Position numbers and translations under genes: made by a program. The notes under the pieces were generated by a model, which searched no databases, was not told the origin of the DNA, and was given only the letters and a program-made list of their open reading frames with translations. From contig NC_071331.1 in the NCBI RefSeq assembly GCF_010183535.1, forward strand, positions 5,952,001 to 6,016,000: a DNA stretch of 64,000 nucleotides, read 5' to 3'. This document shows, piece after piece, positions 54,001-64,000 of the stretch. Each line of letters begins with the position of its first letter. Positions within the stretch are counted from its first letter, which is position 1. The stretch is from Caenorhabditis remanei (lineage: Eukaryota; Nematoda; Chromadorea; Rhabditida; Rhabditidae).

Positions 54001-57000
54001 AAAGTAAGATGAAACATTTCATTTAGACCGGGGGAGATGATTAGAAATTATGGGAACTGAGGGTAAGATATTTAGATCGTTTAAATTGGGAAACATTCGA
54101 TTTGACTCACTGAGAAGAGATTTTAACGGGAAAGATATATACAGGGAGTAGATTCCACCAATTTACTGTATGGATCCCAATAAATTGCGAGCATTTATTA
54201 GAAATATTTTCAAACGAGCACCGAATGTTGTGTTTTGTAAATTGAAGACAAAATTAATCAAACTAGCAGTTCATGGAAATTTCTGTTCCAAATTACTATT
54301 ATATCATTAACATAAATTTTCTTCACATTATATCACGGATATTTATATCTGCTGCCACTCTTACAATCTCATTGAATTTAGACATCGCTGAGACATGCCA
54401 CTCTTCTCCAATTTTCAGACATTTTTTTAGAATTCTCGTTAACCAGTAAACTGCAACATTACTTTTCAGACTATCACGAGACTAGAAATATTCTTGATTT
54501 TTTCTAGCATAAAAATGCTTAATTTGAAACACAAAAAGTTGATCGCGATACCAAATATGATCCCACTGTTTCAGTAAACTACTAGGTTAATGAAGTGATC
54601 AATCCGGATTGTCGCTTCTTTATTTCACATTAAATCGCTCACATACCACACAGACAGTTGTCAACAATTTGAAGAGAAGTGTCCGAAACTGTGTCTATTT
54701 TTGTCACTATCAAACTCATAGAAGTTCGTTTTCACCTCCAACTTCTCTAATCTCACAATCTACCCATCCCATTCTATACAAATCCAAAAATTTGTCTTCC
54801 CGCCAAAGAGCAAGAAAAGAGCAACACCCCGTCATCTTCTGTTCCCCGGGGACCACCACTTGTATACATTTCCTATAGTGTCTTTTTGATTTATAACTAT
54901 TTTCCGAGAATGTCCTTTTGTCTTCTCTCCCCCGTTTTGAGTAACAAACGACAGATGTGTCTAGTATATGTTTTGGTGACACTTATACTTTTATCTTGTT
55001 GGTTTTAGTATGTTTTCAGTTTCAATAAGTTGTTGAGAGGTTTCTGATAATTCTTTAATCGGTGTCATCTTATAGATTCCATAAATTTGTTCTTCTTTTG
55101 GAATAAAAATAAGGACAAACGATAAGAAAAGATCTGAGCTATTTTTAAACAATACTGAAACTGTAAAAGTTGATGAATAACGTAATCATGGAATTTGTTG
55201 CCGTTTGGTACTTTCTATAACTACTTAACACTTCTCATTGTAATTTACTGTGATTTATTACCGTTAAATGCGCAGATAAAGAATTAAGGATAACTATAAA
55301 TAATCACAGAAACGAGGTTTATGAAATGGCGAAAGTAATGGGAATTGATAATTTGAAAGATTCTGTCTTTAATTTTGGAATCTAACATTTGGTCTACTCT
55401 TCTCAAAAACTTCTACCTAACTTTACAATTTCTTAACATCCAGAAATTCTCAGTGACTTGGAAAATGTAATAGAGACAACTTCTGTTTATCTAATACAGA
55501 AATATAGTTCCTCGCAGATTGATCAGGATTTAAAAAAAGCCTATCACTGGAATAACCACCATGCACTGGAAACTTATTCAAGAAATGAAACTGAAAAAAC
55601 CCTAATCAAGTTTCTTTCTTGTAAAAATAAAAGAAGTTGAAAAACTGGGAACATCATACCGAATTATGGAGCAAAACGTATAATTCTCCCGAAACCGTAG
55701 AAATCCCGATTTGGACTAATTTTCTTACACAGGCCTTGTATACACTAATCTATTAACTACAGGGCTAAAATAAGAAAAAAAGGAGCAGTGAAAACAATCA
55801 ATTTTTGTGGAAGCTAAATTTGAGCACAAGGCAACATTTTCTGTTATTCGGAAGCGTGAAGTGAAAAAGGTAGTTCAATTATTATTTGCCATGTCGAAGG
55901 AAATTCATTCAAAACTTGTATTGAGGTCAACTGGAAATGCTACCATTTTCATGAGTCTTAGAAACAGAACTCTTTTCAAATTTCTTCCTCATTACAGCTA
56001 AAAAAAGGCAGACTGCAAAATGTAATGAGAAAGATATTTGATAAAAGTTATGTTTCAAAAACCCATGAAAAATTGTTGATTTTCCAGTTGAGATCAATCT
56101 CCTCATGACAATTGCCGTAACTTTTTCACTTCCCGTTTTTGAATAACAGAAAACATTTTCAATGGGTAATGTCAAACTGATACTTGGGTGTTTGCGGACG
56201 TGCAACATAAGATTTTAATTTTATGCCACGCCCACAAAATAGAAAAGGAAAGAGCAAGTGAGAGATGTTCGCACCAGCTACACAAATATGTTTATTCCAG
56301 TCTCATTGCATTAAAACGGCAGGTTAAGTACCAATTTTGGGTCAAAGTTTTACATGATAACACTTTTTATTTCGACAATACTGTTTTATCGAAAACAGAA
56401 AACAGTATCAAATATTATTTTCGATTGATCCTGACAATTTCGCTACTATTTCGGTGAAAACATCATTTGTTTCAATTCCATCTAATCGTGAAATGCTTTC
56501 GGTGTGCAATAGTGTTGATACTGGTCGGCCCTGCGGATTAAAGCTGGAGCTCTATTTTTGTAGTTAACAAATTTTATTAAAAACTTAAAAAAAAAACTCA
56601 TCCAGCTGTAACTTCCCACTGATTAGACATTATTTGTGGCAAATAAGTGACATTTCAAATCAGATATTGCCTAGACATAAAGACGATAACTACAGAATAA
56701 GATACCAGGATTTTGACATACAAATTACCGTAATCATTCACATCGGGAAACGAAATATTACTCGTTCTCATTTTCAATTGGAAACGACAGTACTGGCATT
56801 TCAGTTCAATATTTTTTAAAAGCAAGATCGCTCTTTTACCGCTTCTCCAATAATGGTATCGACTTCATGAACTATTTGAATCAGATAAATATGCATGTGA
56901 GTTCTTTGAAAAATTTCTAATTTTTTGTTGTTAATTCTGACAATTTCAACAAATAAGTAAAATTGAGTAAATACTGAAACTTTCCAAAGAAATTGTGAAA

Positions 57001-57760
57001 CAGTGAAAAAACTGTGTTTCAGTCACCTATTTTAATAATTGACGGAAAAAACGCTACACTGGGTGGAGTGATAAAAAAGTGCTGCCAATTTTTTGAAAGT
57101 ACTGATTTTTTATTGATGAATGAATTCAAACCGCAAAACTTCACATCTTTAAGAAACTGTAAAAAATGTAAAAAGTTTAATTTGATAATATCAACAAATT
57201 TTTGTATTGGAGTAAATTGGAAATTTAAACCTAGCCTTCGAATCTCTTATAAAGTTTTCGGATCGGAACTCTATTTTTTTATAACTTTAAAAATCCTAAT
57301 TGAAAAACATTAATTCAATGTATTCCATTTTTACGAAGAGTAAGATTTGGTGAATTCCAAAACTCAAAATAAACCTGATGAAGCAGAAAAAAACCGTGTT
57401 AGGCTGAAATCTACAAAAAGTTGGTGTTTTCGATCTGTGTGCTAAAAAATTCTGCAATATTTGGAGACTAACATTAATGGTCACCTAAAAAAAACTTTTC
57501 ACAATTTCAAGTAACCGATTTGTTTGAAAGTGTTCGCTCAAATTCTCTTTTGTCAAAATTAAGATAGGTAAATTCCAAAACCTAAAATAAACCTGGTGAA
57601 ACAGAAAAAAAGCTGTGTTTCAGCTAGTTACACTGGAATGGGCGAAAAGTTTAAATTTTTGAACTGTGTGCTAAAAAATTCTGTGTAGTATTTTCGAGAA
57701 TCTTATTTCCGTATCAATGATCACCTTAACACCATAACTTTTCACAATTTCAAGTAACCG
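54001..57760 (+). other. Presumed intron with isolated AT-rich ORFs
   Basis: No exon chain is visible. Isolated ORFs, for example 55807-56001 (KREVKKVVQLLFAMSKEIHS) and 57014-57313 (CIGVNWKFKPSLRISYKVFG), look protein-like in composition but lack partners. A duplicated block, AAACCTGATGAAGCAGAAAA / AAACCTGGTGAAACAGAAAA, lies at about 57300-57480 and 57540-57770. 54700-54900 is richer in pyrimidine tracts and C and might be regulatory. Confidence 0.3.
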
Positions 57761-57769
57761 ATTTGTTTG

Positions 57770-58100
57770 AAAATTTCCCTCTTTTCCCCACCATTTCCCC
57801 CAATAATCTTCCAAAACTTCTTCTCCCTCCTATTCAACACCTCCCAAAGGTCCTCCCCTTTCTCTTCCTCCTTCCCGTACACTAGCAAAAGAGAGAGAGA
57901 GACAACAACGTCTACTTATCGATCTTGACGTGAAAACCAAAAGCATTACTTCCCTATAAAGAGACATAGACAGAAAAGGACGGGGAGAGCTCTGTGAGCA
58001 TGTCGAAAAGCTGCTCCAAAGCTCTTCATGTTCCCTTCAAAGAGCACTTTTCAATGGGGAGAGGGGGACCACCATTGAAATTTGCATTTATTCATTATTA
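57770..58100 (+). promoter_or_regulatory. Possible alternative promoter
   Basis: A pyrimidine-rich stretch (TTCCCCACCATTTCCCCCAA), a GA repeat, then CCCTATAAAGAGACATAGAC and CTCTGTGAGCATG. Composition differs sharply from the AT-rich surroundings and resembles a start region with a TATA-like box; no coding exon can be tied to it. Confidence 0.25.
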
Positions 58101-60950
58101 TTGCTTTGCTTCTCTACCCTCTCTATGTATGTTTCTTCAAACTAGTATTCCCCTTTTAAACATTTCTTGTGCTCATTTTATTCTTTCAAAAACTCGAACG
58201 GATAGAATTTCAAATTAGCCCTTCTTTTTTTGAGTCCGTTTTTTGTGTCCTCCTTTTCTCTTTTTTTGGTGCTCAAAAGAGCAAAAAGTGCAGTCGACCA
58301 TGAATAATCTAATTAGGATCTTCTAGTGTTTCTTGTCTTCTTTGGAAGGAGACACAGAACTTTTTCGTTCTCTCAATTTTTCCACGTTACTTTCAATTCA
58401 GAACAATTTTGGAATGTTTTACTTAGTTTTCTGTTCAGTAAAGATATATCAAAACTTCATAGTTCAAAACTTGAAAAAACAGTGGATAATTGGGGCTTAA
58501 ATTCAGACTATTTTCCTTTTTTTTTTTTTAATTTTTTCCCATTTTTGTTGCGAAAAAGTCAAATTTTCGACTATGATTCAGAATTAAAAGAAAATCGGAA
58601 AAATTTTGGAAAAAATGTGGTTAATTTTGTAGTCGGGTTTTTGGGCCGGGCCAGGCCTTGAAAGAATGTATTTCTCAATTATTTTCGATTTCATTTTGTC
58701 TATTATAATTGAGGAAATGATTAGTACCACTGGAATCAATTTTCTCAATTCATCGAAAAATTATTTTTATGGAATTCTGATAATTCGGACGACATTCATA
58801 TAATTCATAAATAATTATCTTCATTTGAAATTTTAAGAATTCCAAACATTTTGCACATTAGATAAATTGATTCCCTGATTTTCTTATCACTTTTCCAAAA
58901 CCGTATTAAAAAAATCTGAGACATGGCAAAATCGGTTTCACTAATGTTATAAAAATTTTGACAGGTACCAAAATAGTCACTGTTTGCCGGAAAAACAAAA
59001 ATTGGAACTGCTCCTTTTGTTTATATTTTTAATTCTGAATTCCAAATGTTGTTAGTTAAAAATCCAATCAAAATAATTAATTCGGATACATTTCTCATTT
59101 TTTGGTACCTGTGAAGTTGATAGAATAAGGTTATTGTTTTTCTGTGAATGGTTTCCTTATCTTTTTTCACATTCCACATTCTCACCATTACAAAAATCGG
59201 GTTTACGGTATTATTTACTTCCGAATACAGTAAAATTTTTGTTTGTTTCAAAAGTTACTCTAATATCTTCGATATTATAATTTCAAAAGATTCTTTGATA
59301 AGATATTCGAACCATTTAACTGAGTACTATAGAAATCTGTCTAAAATTCATGATATGTTGTTCCAGTTATTCAGAAAATTTTATTATGCAAAGAGAGTTA
59401 CTTGTGAAGATAACATCACCCTTCACGGTTTCAAGTCAATTTTTATTACGTTGATATGTCAACCGAATTTCGAAAAGTGGAAAACATTTAAAGGATTATT
59501 ACGAATTTCAGGCAAATCAGTTCAAAAGGTCACAGAATGTAAATTGTCAGTTATAAAAGTAAGAGTAGAGTTTAACTGGTATTCTACGTAGCCGTTTCAA
59601 TATCATATCAGCGTCCATGTAGACCTGAGAATATTCATGTGGTTTCCGCAACAGAAAACTTACAATTTAATTATTTTCTTCTGTAATTTCCTGTTTCTGT
59701 TGCTGAGTTTAAATGAACTTCTATAACCATTAATACTGTTACGATATTATCACATTTTGGAAGAGTTTTCTCCTGATTCATTACGGAATAGTTGAAAATT
59801 TCCAGATATTTTCAAAAAATTGAAATTCGTGGATTGTAAATCATTTTTCTTTTAGAAAAAAGAAATTAGTATTTCATTATTTTCCTCGTTAATTAACCTT
59901 TTAAAGTTTGAAATTGGACATAAGTCTATTTCAGAGCATTTACTTTTAATTTTAGTTTCGATTCAACGATATTGCTCAGTCTTTCTCTTCAATTTTTCTA
60001 ATTTTGAATGTTCTGTTTCAGATTGTCAGTATCAGTTGTGACTAAAAAATGATGCTGCTAATTCGAAGAATTTTCGTTCCTTTTTCTTGTTGTTCCAATT
60101 ATAGTAAGGTGCTTTTTCTTCTTTAATGCCAATTGTTATGCAACAAAAACGCTTATGCACTAAATACGTTGGCGCTACCAGTTTTTTGTAACTTGTCACG
60201 AGCCGGGCTAAAATTGTCTTATTACCTGCTTCATATTTCATATTTGACGTTATTTCTGTGCCATTTATTTTGATTCTTTGACAATCTTTAATGAATTTTT
60301 TCCCCATTAAATTTTCAAAAACTCCCCCTAAACCCCCCTTAATGAGTGTCCCCAGTAAAAGTGAAGCAACCCAAACGCCCCAAAAGTAATTGGTTAGTAC
60401 ATAGCTGGGCCATACACTATTTCAAGTACATCATGTCAGAATAGATTATCTCCTCACATCTAAGTCTCTCACCCTCTTCTCCTTCCTACCAGCTGGCTAA
60501 TCTGTCATTATTAGGCAATGCGGGCGGGACCAAAAGTGTTAGAAGCGAGAGAGTTAGAGAGAGTGACAGAGAAATGTGTTAAGTGTTGGTAAATGTTCGG
60601 GAAAGTGTTCAAGGAGATTAGTCAAGTGAACAAGCAACATTTTTTGTTCATTCCTCCGATTTTTCTGCGTCTCTCGGTTCGCCATGATCTCTAGTTAGCA
60701 GTAATCTGTTTCTGTTTCCACTACTGTTTCATTGTACTAATTACTGTTTTCATTTCCATTCTATCTCTCTGAGAATTCCTACTCTTCCTTTCATCCCAAT
60801 TAATTTGCCCCTAACCCAAATGGACTGTGAATAAGACGGGGCGGAAGGAGGCAAAAAGAGGTGAACATGTGGTGGAGCTCATAGGATATGCGCATGTCCT
60901 ATCCCCTTCTCTCTCCCCAACTGTTCGTTTTTCAATTGGTCTCCCTTCTT
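58101..60950. other. Presumed intron; isolated ORFs only
   Basis: 59148-59591 (plus) reads KIHDMLFQLFRKFYYAKRVT and GLLRISGKSVQKVTECKLSV; 60032-60307 (minus) reads MGKKFIKDCQRIKINGTEIT. Neither has splice context. 58640-58670 is a GGGCCGGGCCAGGCC MITE scrap. 60480-60950 has a non-AT-rich stretch with the palindrome ATAGGATATGCGCATGTCCT, possibly regulatory. Confidence 0.3.
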
Positions 60951-60957
60951 TCGATGT

Positions 60958-63165
60958 TAGTTAATTATCGTTTAGAAGAGGAACTGTTAGAGGGATGTTG
61001 CACTTTTTGTTGTTTAGAAATTTATTGACTACTGAAAATCTAGAAAGAACTGTTTCTCGTTTCCTTGAATCTGAAAATGTTTTCTAGAGAACAGTTTTCC
61101 TGCCGTTGTAATTTTTTACCTGATAAACTATTTTTTAGAAAAAAATAGTGTTCCTCCAAATTTGGCCGAGCATTGTCTTTTTATTCATTTCATTTATTCA
61201 TCATTCCGTCGCAACATGAACAATTGTTCACCGTTTTTAGCTGGACTGAACAGATCTGGAAGGTCCTGTTTTTAGTTCGTGCTTCATAAGCAATTCATTT
61301 TTGGAGGGTCTGTCGAATTTCTTTTCCTGGTACTGTTACCTAATTGAAATGCCTAAAGCTAATTATTAATTATCGTTGAGAAGGGGAGATGTTGAGCTTT
61401 TTGTTGTTTTAAAACTCGAATCGATACTGAAAATCTAGAGAAACCTTTTTATTTTCACATGTCCTTGAAACTGAAAATGCTTTTTTTTTCAAGTAACAGT
61501 AGCTCCGCCATTGAGCAATTTTTTTCCTTGATTGATTATTAGCTGTCCAGAAATAACTGTCTCTCTAAACTAAACACAGCCTTGATTTTTTCATTTCACT
61601 CATTCATCATGCCATCGCAACAGAAAAATTTTCACCGTTTCATGTTAAACTGAACATAAAATGCCCTGTTTTCAGTTTGCACTACAAATTTTAGTGTTCA
61701 AAAAATTTCATTAAAAATCTGTCGAATTTCTTATCCTGCAATTTTCGCCTTATTGATTATTAAAAAGAATAGTTGTTCTTCCTGATTTAGGCTATCTATT
61801 GTTTTTTCATTCCTTTCCTTTATTCCTCATCTCGTCGCAACAGAAAAGTTATTAACATACTTGTCACGGGCCGGGCCGGGCCGGGCCGTTTTTAAACGTT
61901 TTTTGAAATTGAAATTTTGATGTTTTTTTTTGGACATTTTCTGAAAAAAAAAGTTTTCGAATAAAAATTCAAAATTCAATAAAAAGGTAAATATGTATGA
62001 TAATTTAAGCATTTTTACTCTAAATTTTCGAAAAATTTCAGAAAATTGTGTTACAAAATGAGTACACATTTTTGAATCCGGGCCGACGGGCCGGGCCGGG
62101 CCGAGAGAAATTTCGGGCCGGCCCGATTTTTGACAAGTATGGTTATAACCGTTTAGTGCTGAACTCAACAAATCTAGAGTGTCATGTTTTTAGTTCGCGC
62201 ATGCAATGGAAGTCATCAAAATATTTCATTAAAGGTCTGTCGAATTTCTTCTCCTGCAACCTAAATTTAAATGCGTAAAGTGATCAAAAACTAAAATGTT
62301 TACCGTTTTATCACGTTTCTAACTACAGTTTGAATTATTTATCTTGTTGTCACATGTTTTTTTATATTCCACATTTTTGCGAATTGTCGTTTAGAACAGG
62401 GGATGGTTATGGGATGTTGCATTTTTTGTGTTTATGATTCATCGGTCACTGAAAAATTAAAAATACATGTTTCTTTTCTCATGCCCTTGAAACTGGAAAT
62501 GTTTTTTTTTCAAGTTATAGTTGTCTCGCCGCTGAGCGACATTTTCCCTGATTAATTATTTTTAGAAAAGAAATAGGGTTTCCTCCAAATTTTACCGAGT
62601 ATTGTCCTTTTATTCAATTATTCGTCATATCGTTGAAACAGAAAATTTTTCCCCGTTTTATGCTGAACTAAAAAAATCTAAAAGGTCCTGTTTTCAGTTT
62701 GCACATCGCATATACAAATAATTTCATTGAAGGTTTGTCGAATTTCTTTTCTGGAACTGTTGCCTGGTTGAAATACCGTAAAAGCTATTGAAAATTATTG
62801 TTTAGAATGGGAGATGTTGCACTTTTTGTTGGATTAGAACTCAAATGGATACTGAAAATCTAGAGAAGCCTCTTTATTTTCTCATGTCCTTGAAACTGAA
62901 AATGGTTTTTTTCAAGTAACAGATATCTTGCCATTGAGTAATGTTTTTAACGGATTAATTATTATTAGAAATAGGAGTTTTTCCAAGTTTGGCATTGTCT
63001 TTTTATTCATTTCATTTATCAATCATCTCGTCGCAACAGAAATTTTTCATCGTTTTATGCTGAACTCAACAAATCTAGAATGTCCTGCTTTCAGTTTTAC
63101 CGCAAAAGTTATTTTCCTGGTACTTTCGACTAATTGAAATGCGTTAAGCCATCAATAACTAACAT
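60958..63165 (+). repeat. Five-unit tandem array, ~400 bp per unit
   Basis: Units start near 60958, 61366, about 61750 (partial, split by a MITE), 62390 and 62795. Shared landmarks in order: ATTATCGTTTAGAA, GATGTTGCACTTTTTGTTGT, ACTGAAAATCTAGAGAA, TTTTTCAAGTAACAG, CATTTCATTTATTCATCAT, TCGTCGCAACAGAAA, CCGTTTTATGCTGAACT, AGGTCCTGTTTTCAGTTTGC and TGTCGAATTTCTTTTCCTG. Identity about 75-85% by eye. Non-coding. Confidence 0.75.
61856..62141. mobile_element. hAT-type MITE, GGCCCG family, inside the tandem array
   Basis: CATACTTGTCACGGGCCGGG to GATTTTTGACAAGTATG. Flanks GTTATTAA and GTTATAAC are an imperfect 8-bp duplication. It splits the third array unit. Confidence 0.75.
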
Positions 63166-63237
63166 TTTCACTGTTTTATCACTTTTCTAAGTGCAGTTTG
63201 AATTATTCATCTTGTTTCCGATACTGCTTGTTTTCAT

Positions 63238-63520
63238 TTGCAGCAGAGATGCACAGAAGTCTTCCGTCTTCCGCATTTTTAATAATTGTCTTCCGTGCAT
63301 CACAGATGCATTCCAACAAAAATTTCGAACTCCAAATTTTATCAAAACTAATATTCAACGGGTTTTCTAGCTGAAATTTCTAAAAATTATATCAGAAATA
63401 TTTGGAAAGTGCTAATCTGTGCTAGAATATAAGATTTATCGCTAAGTGAGAGAATGCGCAAACTTCTCATTTTTCTTTTTTGCCGATGCAAATTTCCATC
63501 CGTCTTCCGTGCATCTCTTA
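63238..63520. repeat. GCAGAGATGCACGGAAG-type repeat
   Basis: GCAGAGATGCACAGAAGTCT then CTTCCGTCTTCCG, with CTTCCGTGCATC recurring at 63291 and CTTCCGTGCATCTCTTATTT at about 63505. Inverted relatives end at 52.78 and 53.5 kb (GTGCATCTCTGCTACAAAT). Confidence 0.5.
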
Positions 63521-64000
63521 TTTGCAAATTGATAAACCGTTAATTTCTGTCGTAGAGAAAACTTGCAAAAGTTAGTAGCATCCCTAATTTTCATACACTG
63601 TTTTTTTCATAATTTTCTACGGATGGTCAGAGTTTAAAAAATGTTCCTATATTTCTCACTCACTTTATCTAAATTTTCTACTTCATAATTTCCACCGATT
63701 CATCTACGTCGTTTTTACTCGATATAAGTTATTCAATAGCTATGTTATCTTACTTAGGTTTTTCCATGATTTTTTTACTTAAATTTTTCCATGATTTTGA
63801 GATTCACTGCTTCAATAAGAACATTTATAAATTAACGTTTCTTGTGCAATTGATGCGGTTTTATCCGGCTTTTCTACCATTTCATGTATCCAGAATCCAG
63901 GCTTTCCAGAGTTCTCAAAAGTACTAAACTCGAATCTCATTACAATTCCATACTATCTCTGAAAACTAGTGAAGTCTTCAAAACTTGTTTTACTTTTGTA
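63521..64000. other. Nothing recognisable
   Basis: AT-rich sequence with a local duplication TTTTTCCATGATTTT (63761 and 63785). No exon supported. Confidence 0.3.

Overview
This is nematode DNA, almost certainly from a Caenorhabditis species. The evidence is short introns with GT(A/G)AG donors and TTTTCAG acceptors, an exact copy of the SL1 spliced-leader sequence and a near-exact second one, worm protein families (DUF316 trypsin-like, CAP/SCP, KCTD-type BTB), a NeSL-type retrotransposon specific to SL1 genes, and AT-rich intergenic DNA packed with fold-back repeats. I cannot name the species.

Layout. 0-2.4 kb: remains of two minus-strand secreted-protein genes (one DUF316 pseudo-protease) and small repeats. 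2.4-6.9 kb: repeat nest with a TCGATAATC fold-back element, hAT-type MITEs and a TTCCGACTTCC-rich element. 7.157-14.763 kb: an apparently intact 7.6-kb Mutator-like (MULE) transposon with a 9-bp target duplication. It carries two divergent intron-bearing genes, a DDE/SWIM transposase and a UPF1-like SF1 helicase. It sits in the 5' leader of a CAP-domain gene (14.78-15.55 kb), so that gene's TATA and GATA sites now lie on the far side of the transposon. 15.8-26.5, 29.6-37.7 and 44.8-49.7 kb are three diverged copies of one segmental duplication. They hold a KCTD-like BTB gene (intact in copy 1, broken in copy 2), five copies of a small-ORF unit whose intron holds paired structured repeats, and eroded ORFs. 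27.54-28.08 kb is a solo LTR containing all 22 nt of SL1 followed by a 5' splice site, behind heat-shock-like elements. 37.7-44.83 kb is a NeSL-type retrotransposon with one intact 1729-codon ORF (zinc fingers, Ulp1 protease, RT, restriction-like endonuclease); its 5' end is 21 nt of SL1. 49.92 kb holds a candidate first exon, and 50-64 kb reads like a very large intron filled with repeats.

How the parts relate. The transposase and helicase look like co-mobilised partners of one element sharing a bidirectional promoter region. The two SL1-bearing retroelements suggest two different ways retroelements here obtain a leader: encoding it in the LTR, or carrying it on the template RNA. Paralogous copies within the window give empty-site confirmation for several insertions. 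All family calls come from motifs read by eye; no database search was run.
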